Assembly: GCA_907164885.2 (NCBI GenBank)
Contig: OU015490.1
Coordinates: 11,275,466-11,339,465 of the forward strand
Direction: 5' to 3'
DNA from: Dolomedes plantarius
Taxonomy: Eukaryota > Arthropoda > Arachnida > Araneae > Dolomedidae
DNA: 64,000 bases
Shown here: positions 38,739 through 51,011 of the stretch, piece by piece
Layout: each line of letters starts with the position of its first letter
Numbering within the stretch: position 1 is the stretch's first letter
Translations under genes and position numbers: made by a program
Notes under the pieces: generated by a model
Database searches by the model: none
What the model saw: the letters and a program-made list of their open reading frames with translations, nothing else
What the model was told of the DNA's origin: nothing

Positions 38739-38740
<2 letters not shown>

Positions 38741-38788
<48 letters not shown>
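38741..38788. repeat. (TA)n microsatellite
   Basis: Separates the Tc1 element from the gypsy retrotransposon; both abut it directly. Confidence 0.96.
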
Positions 38789-38791
<3 letters not shown>

Positions 38792-39334
38792 CACTGAGCT
38801 TGTCTTGCTCCCGTGTTTAAATCGATGTTATGCAGTCAATACATACATTAAATAACTGGGCGAGTGGTAGGCCATGAAGGAAGTAGTCCAATTACTATAA
38901 ACTTCTTATTTATTGATTCTCATGATTTTACCAATGCTCCAGGGTAAGCAATTTGCTCCGCCATTTTGTCGACCTACCCGGCACGACTGCCGCGAGCTTC
39001 CGATCTCAGCGAAATTCGCATCCAATCTGCCACCAAAACTTAATTTCCTCCGAGCTCCTGCTGCAAGACGCATGTGCAGACCTTAACCTTGGTCATCTGG
39101 ACCTTTATTATTCATGATCGTACAATTTAACTTCGCGCCCAAAGACCTGTACCTTTCTAAAAATAAATCCTCTCGCCCAGAATTCTTCGCTTTCTGCTCA
39201 AAGTCGCTTTTAAAGGATGATTCCCCACTGAAATATACGCGTGCTTTGTAAATGAAATGTTACATTCTTATTATTTTAAACCCCCTTTCACCGTACTTCT
39301 CAACTATATTTTGACAGTTCATTATATTTTGACA
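38789..39334 (-). repeat. 3' LTR (left copy)
   Basis: 546 bp. On the plus strand it begins TGACACTGAGCTTGTC and ends TATATTTTGACA; on the minus strand this gives TG...CA termini. About 6% different from the other LTR by hand comparison (roughly 30-35 differences). Confidence 0.93.
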
Positions 39335-39350
39335 ACTTTCCCCCCGTCCC
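39335..39350 (-). other. polypurine tract
   Basis: On minus, GGGACGGGGGGAAAGT lies immediately upstream of the left LTR, where plus-strand DNA synthesis is primed. It fixes the element's orientation. Confidence 0.8.
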
Positions 39351-41010
39351 TCTGAATACGTGCACACAAAGAGTCGCGAATTCTCTGCGACACGTCCCCA
39401 GAAGAGAGAAACAAAGCTAATTCCAGAACTAAATTAACCCATTGGAAAATGCTGAGTAGGTCTGCAGTCCCTAGTCAACAAATTCCCAACTTAACCGATC
39501 AATTAATTCCTAATTTTTTCCTTTAAAACCCCTACATTACTCTTCTATCTTCCTGGAGCAGTAGTTTTTTTAGAAAATACAGTGCATATTCATAACAGTT
39601 TTACATCGATATGGTCTTGAGTCTTGAAAAAAAGTATGTAATAATTGGTTAGTAGAAACAATAGGAAAAACATAGAGGTATCATCTGAAAGATCTCACTT
39701 AACATACAAAAATATCACATAAACATACTAAAATATTATTCACAATTTTCACTGATTACTTGGACGGTTATTAGAGTAAATAAGTCTCTACCTTACCAGA
39801 TACTTACTCTGATCCTGAGTGGAGAATATTTTGACAGTCCTACAAACTGTCCACTCATTCTCACAATCTTAAACAGTTCCAGTTTAAATCAGTTACAGAT
39901 GTATTTAATTTATTTACATAAAATTAGGATGGAAATATGAAGTATACATGAATGAAAACAACTTAATGATGACAAAAGCCATGGTTGACAATCATGCGTG
40001 ACCCCTGTAAAAACTCAGAGACATCACATATTAATAATTGAAAAATACAGATTTTATCAACTTATTATATTACAAAATCACTTTACAAAATCAACTTAGA
40101 GATTCTCTCAACTATTAAATTCAATTTCCCATGTGATAATTTTTCTCATATACTTAATTTTCAGCATTATTATTACATAACATCATCTCATTTTAACCTG
40201 GGTTACAAGAAAAAGCGCTTTTGATACTCGAGTTATGATACAGACACAAATTTCACAATAATTTTACAATTTATCTACAAATCAATTCACCCTTATCAAA
40301 ACATAAATATAATTAACACTTTTTATTACAAAAATTCACAATGATAGATTCATTATGTTAAAACACAATATACTTTCTGATTGGTTGTGCATAGTTGGGT
40401 CAGAGGAGAGCAGGTTCAAAATTTTCCCACAGTCTTAACCACAGTAATGGCTTAAGAAACAAAATCTTTGTTGTCACATTTGGTTTTTGGCTCAGAAGAT
40501 CCAAAACATCACATACAATAGTTCTCTAATAGAAAGTTTAACCAAGATAGCTTTTTTTAAAGTATTTTATTAATTAATTTTAATTTAAGACAACACATTA
40601 AGTTTAACCACCTAAGTGGAGTCAAAAGGGTGTTAGGCACCCAACAAGTAAAATCAATTAAGAAATGGATCTCTGGGATAGGAAGTTTGATCATATTTGG
40701 GAAACTGTAAACACAGTTCAGCACATTATACAAACAAAACATTTCAAAATAATCCAAAAATTAGGTTTAGCCAAAGTTCTTTCATTAGTTACTAAATTTC
40801 AATTCAAAACATACAATTGTTAAAAATCAATAAATTCAATACAAATCATATTCTAGTTTAATTTCACAATATCATCAATTCCAAATTTTTTTATTTTATT
40901 CATTTACATTCATAATTTTATAATTTCAATTTTTTTTACTTGTAATTCGTACCAAAATCTGCTCCTAATTTCCTCCCCCCCTCCCCAAGAAAATTGTGCA
41001 TGAAACAAAT
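39351..41010 (-). other. 3' non-coding region of the gypsy element
   Basis: About 1.66 kb between the end of pol and the polypurine tract. No open frame and no recognisable third gene. Very A/T-rich. Confidence 0.6.
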
Positions 41011-43990
41011 TTATTTTAATTTAAACTCATTATGTGGATGAAAATGCCTTAATCTGGTTGAGTGCACAATTTCACTCTTTTTCCCAGTGTATTGGTTTGG
41101 TTTATCAATTTCGAAATTAACATTCGACAGTTGGTTTAAAATTTTATAAAGGCCTGAGTAAGGTGGATCTAATTTTCTTTAATTTAGGTGTTTAAATTCT
41201 TCGTACATCACTAAGTCACCAATTTTAAAATTTGACTGTACAAAATGTCTGTCATATCTCTGTTTATTAATTTTGTGGTGCTGAATGGTTCTTTGTACCG
41301 CAACTGGCGGATAATTTAATGAAGTTGTTTTAGGCAATGGGGAGTCATATGGTAAATGTCCAAATAAAAGGTAAATCGGGGGGAATCCAGTTACACTATG
41401 TGGTTAGTTATTATATTCAGAAGTTACTTGCTCTAAAATTTTGGTCCATGGAGTTTTCTTCGAAGAAGTATTTACTTTACATCTTAATTTTGACACAATA
41501 GTTTGATTACATCTTTCATTTTTACAGTTACACTGAGGCCTATAGGCTGACGTGAGTAATTGTTTTGTATTGTGGTGTTTTAGGAATTTTTTAAACCTTG
41601 AGGAAGTAAATGCAGCATTTCTGTCACTTAATATTTGTTTGGGAACTTTAATTTTGAAAATTTGCTTTAAGCAGTTAGTATATGTCTCAGTTGTCACACT
41701 TTTAGAAGGAAAAGTCCAAATATATCTTGACGCATGATCAATGACCAGATAAAGATATTTTTAGTCGAGTTATAATAATTAAAACCTCCAATGGTAACAA
41801 CTGAAATTAGGTCAAACAGTTCATGGGTAACTGGCAGCTGCTCCATCAGGCAAAATATTTTCTGTGTTGATTTTTTGTTTTTCTGACATGTTTCACAACA
41901 ACGAACAAAATTTGCAATATCTATTATTATATCTTGCCGATAGTAAATAGGGGAAATTAATTGTAACATTTTTTTCACAGCCGGATCTCCAAATTTATCA
42001 TGTGCAGAAGTTAATAATTTTAGTTTTAATGATGGCGGAACTACAATTTTGACTAGATTTTTCTTTCTCACTGTTAAAACTGAATTATATTTTTTGTACT
42101 TTATATTGTTTACATTATCATTTAATTGTGCTTGAATAATTTCATCTGTGCTTAAAAAATAACAATATTGGGATACAAAGTGGCTTATAGGATTTCTTGA
42201 TAGCATATCAGCTTCATAATTATATTTACCTTTTATGTCTATTATCTCATAATCATATATGGAGAGTTTTAAAGACCATCTCAACAGTCGTCCAGTTAAA
42301 TATCTAACATTTTTGAGCCATTGCAAGGCTGAATGATCCGAATGAATTGTGAATTTTTCCCATGCAAGTAACAATGGTATTTATCAATAGAGTCAATTAT
42401 AGCCAAACATTCGAGTTCAGTGGTAGCATGGTTTTTTTCATGTTTCTTTAATTGTCTGGAATGAAAAGCAATTGGGTGTAGTTGACCATCACGATGTTTT
42501 TGTTTTAAGACAGCAGTAACTGCTTCTTGACTCGCGTCTACAAAAAGGTGACATGGATAATCTGGGTTAAATAAAGTTAAAATTGGTTTTGAAATGAGCT
42601 TATCTTTTAATCTCAGATACGAATTTTGACATTCTTGGGACCAATCCCATTTTAAATCAATGTTTAACAATTTGTTTAGGGGGAGTCTTAATTTTGCATA
42701 GTCTTGTATAAATTTTTGGTAAACATTTATTGAGCCTAAAAATCTTTGCAATTCCTTTACATTTCTTGGCGGTAATAATTTTCTAATGGTTTCAATGTTT
42801 GTATTATGTGGAAAGTATTTTCCTTGTGTTATTTCACAACCTAAGAATTTGATTTATTTTTGTGCAAATTGGCATTTAGCTTTATTTAACTTAATGTTTT
42901 CCTGCTGACAAATTTTGAAAATTTTCTCTAAATGTCCCATGTGTTCAAGAAAAGTGTTTGAGAAAATTATTATACCATCGAAGTAGTTAAGGGCAAAATT
43001 TATTTGGTGTTTATTTAGAATTTGTCGTATTGCTCTTTCATCTATTTGTCGTTTAATTATAGCATTTTCTACTTGGGATGCATGATATGGCCTCTGTGAT
43101 ACTCGTAATTCTGACGTTAAAACGATTTTTTGGGGTTCTAATCTAATCTTGCCAACATTGTATTTGTTTTTATAAAAAATGTGTTCGAAATTTTTGAAAA
43201 TTTTGTCTAATTGGGTCCAGTATTTGTTCTGGTGGCTTTGAGTCAAAAACATCACCGGGCTCTTTAAACAGAGTGTTCAGTGTATCATCGGGGATACCTG
43301 ATGTCTCCTTATAATTTAGAACATCTCAATCATTATTTTTTACACTTTGAAAAATTTCAATTTTGACATTAGACTTGCTCATGCTCTGATTTTGGTCATA
43401 AATCGATGTGTCACATTTATTAACTAAAACAGTTTCAATACTTTGGTTTACACAATTTCTCTTTTTACATTTCTAGGATTTAGCTCAAGAGAGTGACCAT
43501 GTCTTAATTTTTTTCTCTTTTGAAAATTACTTCTTCTACAAAAATTTTTTATGTTATAAAAATTCTTAGTACCATAAAAATTTCTACATTTATACACATT
43601 ATTATTGACCCTTCTTAATTTATACATACAATCATGAGCATAATACTTATTTTCATTATACAAATTTTCACCATTATTTTCAAAGTACTTATTTTGAACA
43701 TGAAATGCTATAGGACTTAAAAATTTATAATCATCATACAACTTTATCTCATAACCAAATTGATACACTCTTAAATTTCTAAAATTAACATCTAATTTAA
43801 ATAACTGAATATGTTGTAAACTCAATAATAAATAAGGTAACTCACTATCAATTATCAGAATTTCAATTTTTCTTTTAACACTTCCTATTTTTACTGCACA
43901 TTCTATTAAATTTGGCACAATTACATTACCAACATTTTGCTTTATTAATACATTCTTACTTTCTTTTTCATGAAATTTTTTAATTAGCAA
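41011..43990 (-). pseudogene. pol: gypsy pol pseudogene (protease linker, RT, RNase H, integrase)
   Basis: Minus strand. The aspartic-protease region survives as a decayed linker (LIIDSELPYLLL, near 43850). RT is internally deleted: VENAIIKRQIDE jumps to ALNYFDGIIIFSN, where the catalytic YxDD box reads YFDG. Then KFLGCEITQGKYF and RFLGSINVYQKFI lead to RNase H (HLFVDASQEAV, ATTELECLAIID). Integrase follows: a zinc-binding HHCC domain with the second His replaced (HDKFGD...CCETCQ), FDLISVVTIGG (Asp changed to Val), LSDRNAAFTS (second Asp) and NCKNERCNQT (Glu). A C-terminal GPY/F-like PPYSGLYKIL and a stop at 41011-41013 end it. Several frameshifts; no activity possible. Confidence 0.92.
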
Positions 43991-44079
43991 TTTCCAAATT
44001 AAGCAATTTGGAAGATAATAAGGTCACCGTCGACCCACTGACTAAAAGACATGGAAAAGTTTTGTCACTCACCCGAGCT

Positions 44080-45040
44080 TCGATTATCAGTCATCTTCGG
44101 TCATTTGTGTTATCCTCTCGTCCGTAGATGTTTTGGTAAATGTTCGAATTCTGATGCCGTTGGTTGAATGCCATGAATCTATCGTGTCCATCGCGATTTT
44201 GATATCTTCTTTGATGATAATCCTCTCAGCCTTTAAAACAGGAGTCATTGTAGTTTGTCCATCGCTGTCGATTATCTGTATCATTTAACTGTCGATAGTT
44301 TGTTTGCTGATTATAAAAAGGTTGTCGTCTTGTAGATGAATTGAAGTTTTCACCTCTCTACTCACATATTTCCGTCTCGAATTTGGTAGATGAATCTTGT
44401 CTGCAACTTCTAACCATTCACCTGGAGTTTGTATCTTCTGCAATGTCTGGATTGTTCTCATTTGTGGAGGATTAAAATTTACTACTAATACACTATCTTC
44501 TTTTTGAAGTGATCTACCGAGTTCTATCTTGTCTTTAAAATAACCTACTAGATCACCTTGCTGTGACAATTTTAAACTTCTGTATCGTGTAATTTGTTCT
44601 TCTCGACTTTTTGAAAATATAGCATTCAGCTGTTTTTTCATTACTTCATAAGCTTCCCTATACAGTTCTGTTGAAATTATTAGTTCTTGTATATCCTCAC
44701 TTACATAATTTATGATGTTATCTTTTTTCCATTCAATGCTTAAATCCATCTCTCGACATTTTTCTTCATATAGCTATAACTAAGGGATTATATTTTTGAT
44801 TTTTTTGTTGTCATACGTTGCAATTTGTAATTTGATTTCTTGTCTTCCTTTCTCAACATTTCTCTTCCACCCATCATCTGTCGGATCTCCTTTTTACTAA
44901 TTTTTTTTTCCGTTCTCATATTTTTCTATTTTTCCCTGACTTGTTTCTGCTCCATCACGAATATCTTGCTGTTGCACATAGCTATCGTCTAAGTGCATCT
45001 TGATGCTTTTTAGATCAGTCTCTGGGTTATTTGTAGCCAT
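44080..45040 (-). pseudogene. gag: gypsy gag pseudogene
   Basis: Starts at ATG 45038-45040 on minus (MATNNPETDLKSIKMH) and is frameshifted around 44760-44900. It resumes with MDLSIEWKKDNIINYVSE and REEQITRYRSLKLSQQG at 44749-44285, a capsid-like helical segment. A tail rich in Asn, Gln and Arg is visible in one frame down to about 44080. No intact CCHC knuckle is seen; a single Cys remains. Gag would form the virus-like particle that packages element RNA. Identification rests on position upstream of pol and composition. Confidence 0.7.
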
Positions 45041-45158
45041 CCTTAATGATTTACGTTTTTATCCCTTTAAAAATAATGTCCTTTTTTTTCTTCTTTTCCG
45101 GAGTGATAATCCATTGGTTTTGTAGTTTCGCCCGTGACAAATTTCACAACGCGGCTAC

Positions 45159-45704
45159 TGACACGAAGCGTGTCTTGCTCCCGTGTTTCAATCGATGTTA
45201 TGCAGTCAATACATACATTAAATAACTGGGCGAGTGGTAGGCCATGAAGGAAGAAGTTCAATTACTATAAACTTCTAATTTATTGATTCTCATGATTTTA
45301 CCAATGCTCCAGGGTAAGCAATTCGCACCGCCATTTTGTCGACCTACCCTGCAGGACTGCCGCGAGCTTCCTCTTTCAACGAAATTCGCATCCAATCTGC
45401 CGCCAAAACTTAATTTCCTCCGAGCTCCTGCTGCACGACGCATGTGCAGACCTTAACCTTGGTGATCTGGACCTTTATTATTCCTGATCGTACAATTTAA
45501 CTTCGCGCCCAAAGACCTGTACCTTTCTAAAAATAAATCCTCTCACCTAGAATTCTTCGCTTTCCGCTCAAAGTCGCTTTTAAAGGATGATTCCCCACTG
45601 AAAAATACGCGCTCTTTGTAAATGAAATGTTAGATTCTTTTTATTTTAAACCCCCTTTCCTCGTACTTATCAAATATATTTTGACAGTTCAGTTATGTTT
45701 TGAC

Positions 45705-45705
<1 letters not shown>
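45159..45705 (-). repeat. 5' LTR (right copy)
   Basis: 547 bp, collinear with 38789-39334. It carries the start of transcription in the minus orientation. The expected TGG-type primer binding site just inside (45120-45158) is not clear. Confidence 0.93.
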
Positions 45706-45777
<72 letters not shown>

Positions 45778-45782
45778 TATAC
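45706..45782. repeat. (TA)n microsatellite
   Basis: Continues the TA array interrupted by the gypsy element. Confidence 0.96.
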
Positions 45783-45789
45783 TCTTAAG

Positions 45790-46250
45790 AAGATATTCTT
45801 TTACTTTTGAAATATAATATTTTTAGAAACACCAATTTTGATTATTTTTTCAATAAACAGTCATTGTTTTACAGACGAATATTTGAATGTGAGGCAGTAA
45901 AATCACATATTAAACAGACAGCCACATATTTAGATATACATTGTTATAATCCATTGATCGGATTAATATGATGTCAAATGAAAGATAAGTTCGTTGAAGC
46001 CCCATTGCTCAATTATAACTAGAGCTTCATTATCATTATCAACCGAGTTTTATCAAATTAATTATCGAGCATGTTTGGCATATCTTTTGGATTATCAGAA
46101 AAGTTTTCAATTATGATCCCTCATGCATTTAGCAAATAACTGTGTCCCATTTGCATAGTATTGGAACATTTATACCAACCCTTCTTATATGCCTCTTAGT
46201 GCAAAGCTATAATATTTGGAATATGTAATACAAAATATAAAATAATAAAA
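45790..46250. other. unannotated AT-rich DNA
   Basis: Nothing recognisable. Confidence 0.5.
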
Positions 46251-46253
46251 TGT

Positions 46254-46254
<1 letters not shown>

Positions 46255-46302
<48 letters not shown>

Positions 46303-46352
46303 GTGCTTGTGTTTGTGTTTGTTTGTGTTTGTTTGTTTGTTTGTTTGTTTGT
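46255..46352. repeat. (TA)n-(TG)n-(GTTT)n microsatellite
   Basis: TA to 46276, GT to about 46300, then GTTT-type repeats to 46352. Confidence 0.95.
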
Positions 46353-46639
46353 TTTTCAAACGCATAGAGGCATTAAATTTCCCCATATAAAAATTAAATG
46401 AATGGACATCGAAAACAGTTTTAACATACATTAAATGAGTAAGTAAAGGGGAATTGGAGCGATCTTTTCGATGCGAATGTATGAAGTATAACTCGGGTTT
46501 CAAATAAATACAGAAATTAGGAGCCGCGAAGGGAAAAGCTATAAAAATTATTAAATTATCTTTATGTAACTGTATGATTTTCTAAATTAACTTTGACAAT
46601 TCTTCTATGTATGATATATACAAAATTTTACAACCATTT

Positions 46640-47180
46640 TAGCTGCATTCCGAACCATCCTTGTTTAATCTTTTCTTTCAGATCTACTGCAGTTGAGAAT
46701 TTACGTCCATAGGCTTACACATCGCTATATAACATGCTCGAAACGTTTGCCTTCGCGTTAAGGTCGAGACCGTGGAATGGTCAATCCATATCTGTAACAT
46801 GACTGGGGTTAAACCACCATACATTTCAAACTGAAGTAACGATCTTTGCACTGTTCTTCTAGAACGTGTAATCATTTCCTGCAAGACAGTCTGCAGTCTT
46901 TAGGAGATTGACCTCTGAGTAAGATCTGGTTAATATTCAGAGGTTTGTCTACCCTTTAGTAAGGCAGTTTTAGAGATTCCACTGAAAACGGAGGCACCCA
47001 AAACCGCGACAGATTCCCCTACACTCTGTGTCTGTAGAAAAAAGTTCGTGGCCAGCGCCTCGAATGCTGCTAATATCAGTTTCAAAAATCGGAATCATCC
47101 AAGTTGAACTTTTCATCGAAATAGATGGTTTTAATCCTTTCAAGGGCAACTCCCTCCCCGTCTGCACGGTGCAGATTTTT
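46640..47180 (-). pseudogene. Tc1/mariner transposase fragment
   Basis: Minus strand: TIYFDEKFNLDDSDF resembles the first-Asp segment of Tc1 transposases (normally W-S/A-DEKKFNLDGPDG). It is followed in another frame by GESVAVLGASVFSGISKTAL (normally GGGSVMVWGAFS...). Further on, RSRRTVQ and STLTRR resemble the D/E region and its aftermath. No intact catalytic triad, no termini found, many frameshifts. Confidence 0.5.
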
Positions 47181-47184
47181 TTCC

Positions 47185-47545
47185 TATTTTTTTTAACCTA
47201 AAGAATCTTTTAAAATTTTCCAACTAAAGGTTACAAAATGTTTCTTCTTCTTTAATATGATAACAGATGGCACTACTAACCAATTTTCTGCTCATTTAAC
47301 AGGAATACATTAAATTCAAGTGGAAAAAAGACTATAGTTAAGCGTTTGCACTATGCAATCGGTGCCCATCAACGGATTAATTCATACGTTCTCCTTTTAC
47401 AGATGACCTTTGGCTTAGTGCTATCGAGCGAATTTATGGTGCTGTATGTATTTGGGCACCGGTCGCATTTTCAGGAACACAAGATCCGACTATCGGGTAA
47501 ATTTATCAGACAGTTATTTTTAGGCCCTACTTTTAAAGGTTGAAT
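47185..47545. other. unannotated
   Basis: A 65-residue plus-strand frame (47346-47543) has no recognisable similarity. Confidence 0.4.
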
Positions 47546-47548
47546 ATG

Positions 47549-48703
47549 TTTTATTCGGTACTTTTCCGTTAGCCGGGTGCAAGTTATATTGCCAAATATA
47601 ACTTGGCAATAACTTAGTTAAGAACATATATTGCCAAATATGGTTCTTAAGTCACATTTTGCTTAATCAACTCTAACTTTTTCGTAATACGTGTACGTGA
47701 AAGAACAAAATATATAAGTAAGCATTCATTTTAGTCTTTAAGTAAATAATTCCTTAGTAGGCCAAACATCTTTTAATGTCCTTCAAGATGTCTTCAAAAG
47801 GGCCCTCTTTTTGAAGACATCTTTGGATTGTATTGGAACATTTGCTATTGTCGTCGCCCAAGAATTTCAAGAGAACGATTGTAAATGGTGTCATGCCGTT
47901 CCTCAATGCTTTTTCATGTGAACGTTTCCGTTCTTTCATACGGTGCACAACTGCTCAATCTTTTGTGCGATTTTGAAGAAAGCTAGAAAAGTTTGGATTA
48001 AATTGTTTCCAATTTTTACCATGTTTTTATTAACTCGTTTTCTTGTTTCTTTGTGTGTTTGTCTCGTACAAATCTTGCAATAGATTTTTAACTAACTTCC
48101 CGACTACCTAGACATTTGTATCTTTTAGAATAGCTCAGAACCCGATGGCAATGCATTATTTTAATACTCTTAGCCATCTTTAAATAGAATTAAATTAATT
48201 TTCAGTTATTTTCAGTTAATTTTGTTTTGTAGACTGTTGCAGCCATCTATTGGCCGGGACGGGAATGAAAAGTTAAACCCAAGTTAACTTTCAATTAACT
48301 TCATTTTCTTTCAAGTTGATGGGATAAATTCATAAAAAAAATTTAAAAAGTATTTATTAATACATAGAATTGTCAAGTTTATATGATTCAATAGAAAATT
48401 TAAAAACATGGAATATATAAAGTTATTTTTATCTTGTAATTATTATGCATGTAAATTTCGGGGTTATATACCTGGGTCTCTGAACTTAACCGTATTTTTC
48501 TCACATGATTCATACCCGTTGATCTATCATCTTATTCCAAAGTTTCGTGTGTGACAATGCTTCTACAAAATTTAGTCCATCTATTTACTATTGAACTGTT
48601 TTCCTAGGGTTGTTATGTTGGCTACTTTTCATTCTCGACAATGGTGATACTTAATAGGACGAACGCCAAATGCGCCCGACTAACGGAAAAGTATCTTTTA
48701 TTC
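47549..48703. mobile_element. 1.14-kb DNA transposon with 8-bp TSD, superfamily unassigned
   Basis: Termini GGTACTTTTCCGTTAG (47557) and its complement ending at 48695 extend to ~25 bp with few changes. TTTTATTC is duplicated exactly at 47549-47556 and 48696-48703. Terminal bases do not follow the hAT consensus. One minus-strand frame (47754-47948, rich in Lys/Arg) is unidentified. A hairpin of TTATATTGCCAA-type sequence lies just inside the left end (47583-47640). Confidence 0.88.
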
Positions 48704-49140
48704 TCTTACCATTCGAACATAGTCTATATATTTGCATTAGTAGATGAACGATATTTTTTTAAACTGATTATATTGGGAGATGCTGAATCATTGATATTTT
48801 ACATTTTTTCAATTTAGTCAGTACTTTTATCATCTATACCAAAATAAATTTGTTGTTAAATAATGCGCGTGGTTCTATATGAAATTACAATTATAGCAGC
48901 TACTATAAAAAACATTTTATATACAATTTTTGTCTTATTCGATACAATACATAAATGAAAAGAAACCTGAGCTTCTCTACACAGTAACAGAATTTTTTAT
49001 TAGTTTTACTGGTCGTTATTTAAGAGCTTATTCCTTAACAAGAGATACTTCCTGAATTTCATTCTTGTGAAAAACGTTTTTGAATGATTGAGCATAAAGC
49101 TTGATATTTCTTCTTCAGTTATGGGGCAATATAGTACGGG
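48704..49140. other. unannotated AT-rich DNA
   Basis: Nothing recognisable. Confidence 0.5.
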
Positions 49141-49143
49141 AAA

Positions 49144-49454
49144 TCTTTATAATGTGTGTGTGGCTAATGTCCCTGGGGGATGACGAAATTACACCCCAGT
49201 CCGGTGTACATATGAATACAAGACATAGAAACAGACAAATGACACAATCACAGAAAAATTTTTTATTGACAAACGATGACACCGGCGATGGACGATGGGT
49301 TGCAGCTTCCCTTTCTAGACGGGGCTCCATTTGCAGGCGGAAGACTGACCGGTTCCCCAGAATACAGCCAATTCTTATGCGGGAATCGAACCCGCACCCC
49401 CGGCGTGGCAGGCTGATGCCTTTAACCACTTAGCCACTGGGCGACTCTTTATAA
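49144..49454 (-). repeat. SINE-B copy 1, full-length with 9-bp TSD
   Basis: On minus, from 49445: a tRNA-like head with A box (CCCAGTGGCTAAGTGG) and B box (GGTTCGATTCCCGCA). The body (GGGGAACCGGTCAGTCTTCC, CATCGTTTGTCAATAAA) and a CACA-rich 3' end at 49153 follow. TCTTTATAA is duplicated at 49144-49152 and 49446-49454. Confidence 0.93.
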
Positions 49455-49651
49455 CGTTCGATGCTAAACATTTATTATGCTTTAAACCACATTTTAATTA
49501 TAAATTACATTTTGAAACGCTATGCTACTGTCGTTTTATAGGTGTATTTTATGGAAGGAAACTTACTGAATTCCATTATTGTAAAAAGGTTAATTTTTGT
49601 AACATTGAGGTAAAAAATGTATATTACCTTGGCTATAACAAAGAAATTTTA

Positions 49652-50410
49652 TACACTTTCTGGACAAAAGTATCCGGCCGCCCAGTGATACGGACTCGGA
49701 AAGTACAGAGGCATATATTAATATGATGTTGGTCCTCCTTTTGCATCGATGACACCCTGCACACGTCTGGGGAGAATTTCCACCAGTTTTTGATAGTTGT
49801 CCATAGGAATTGATTTCCAGGCGTCCATCACAGGTGAAGTGAGTGCTGGCAGTGAGGATGGTCTATTTGGCTGGCTACGTAATCTGCGTTCTTATTCGTC
49901 CCAAAGGTTTTCAATGGAATTGAGACAGAGGTGAGAACTACAGTCCAGTTTTTGAACACTCATTTCATCAAGCCATGCCTGCGCAAGTCTCGATGTGTGA
50001 ATGGAGCAGTTATCCTGCTCAAAGAGAAATGGGCCTTCCGCGAAAGCTTGCTATAGAGTTGGGAGAGCAGCATTGTCCAGAATGTGTTCCCAACCACAGG
50101 GACTAAGGAACCCAGGCCAAACCCTGAAAAACACCCCCACACCATGATGCTGCCACCACCAAACTTAACAGTCGGCACAACACAGTCACGTAAGAAGCAC
50201 TCGCCGGGCATCCGCCAAACCCAGACGCGTCCATAGGACTGCCAAATTGTAAAGCGAGATTCATCACTCCAAAGAACATTTTTCCACATGTCCACAGTCC
50301 AATGAAGGTGAGCTTTGCACCATTGCAATCGACGCTTCGCATTCTGGGAAATGATGTTCGGCCTGTGAGTGGCTGAACGACCTTGGAATCCCAGTCATCG
50401 TGTTCTGAGC
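49652..50410 (-). mobile_element. Tc1-like transposon, 5' end truncated
   Basis: The terminal CACTTTCTGGACAAAAGTAT with TA (49652-49653) marks the end downstream of the transposase. The opposite end is missing: similarity stops near 50410. The family terminus reappears only in the separate short element at 51012-51502. Confidence 0.8.
49715..50345 (-). pseudogene. Tc1 transposase C-terminal two thirds, frameshifted
   Basis: Minus strand from about 50345: [20 protein letters not shown] then DESRF (first catalytic Asp), [15 protein letters not shown], and in shifted frames [19 protein letters not shown] (second Asp), SIENLWDE (Glu) and the tail KLVEILPRRVQGVIDAKGGP. The SPDLNPIE box is decayed to a form lacking Pro and Asp. 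The N-terminal DNA-binding domain is absent. Confidence 0.85.
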
Positions 50411-50447
50411 TATTCTAAAAGTTTCAAATGTCTAGCTAGTTGGTAAG

Positions 50448-50728
50448 TTAGTTAAAAATCAAGACAGTTTCAACCAGATCTTCGTCAGCAGCAAATATCT
50501 TCCTTCGAAACGGGATTACGATACAAGCATACCGAGAAGGATTAACCGGAATCCGCAACTCAAAAGCGAATCTTCTTTCTTGCACTGTCGGCAAACTCTC
50601 GGGAATGCTCAACCGGTCCCCGACAATTAAAATGCCAATCTCTTCATCACCTGCGATGCTAAAGTACTGAGAAGAGTCAACCGGGCCCACACCGCAGAAG
50701 TGAATCCTTGAAACTTTTTCTAACTATT
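50448..50728 (-). CDS. unidentified open frame, possible exon or retroelement piece
   Basis: An open frame of about 90 codons on minus with balanced amino-acid use (SSQYFSIAGDEEIGIL, RRFAFELRIPVNPSRYA, FRRKIFAADEDLVE) and higher G+C than the flanks. I do not recognise the family. There is no ATG near the start; the frame opens after a stop near 50724. No clear splice acceptor is seen. It lies between the truncated Tc1 and the MITE at 51012. Confidence 0.3.
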
Positions 50729-51011
50729 CTATATATTCGATTTTCTCTCTTCGTTGCTCACGCCTTCTCATTACTCCCACATCCACTCAGGAAAGCTTTA
50801 AAATACCATCCACTTAGCTTTAATTTCTATTTTCTTCATTGGCTATCTTCTTAAATCGTGTACGCCCGTCTTACATCCTTTCACGACCACCCACGTCCTC
50901 TCCACGTGTTCTAAGGTTTTGAAATTGACTCTCCATGCCATAAATTATCTACCAAGGGGCTTTGTGATTTAACGTCAAACCCGGTATTTTAACTCTCGAC
51001 GAACAGTCCTG

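Larger units (their letters stand above)
38789..45705 (-). mobile_element. Ty3/gypsy LTR retrotransposon, complete structure, decayed
   Basis: A 6.9-kb element on the minus strand with both LTRs, a polypurine tract, gag and pol. It is flanked by TA repeats on both sides, so the target duplication cannot be distinguished from the microsatellite. Pol order protease-linker, RT, RNase H, integrase is that of Ty3/gypsy (integrase last). All reading frames are broken. Confidence 0.93.

Noticed and set aside
45067..45443. Two minus-strand frames inside the LTR and leader
   Set aside because: They lie in LTR/leader sequence without gag similarity; incidental open frames.
49380..49445. tRNA gene-like A and B boxes (also at 16.3, 35.5, 58.1 and 59.6 kb)
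   Set aside because: No complete cloverleaf with acceptor stem; the sequences continue into SINE bodies with target duplications.
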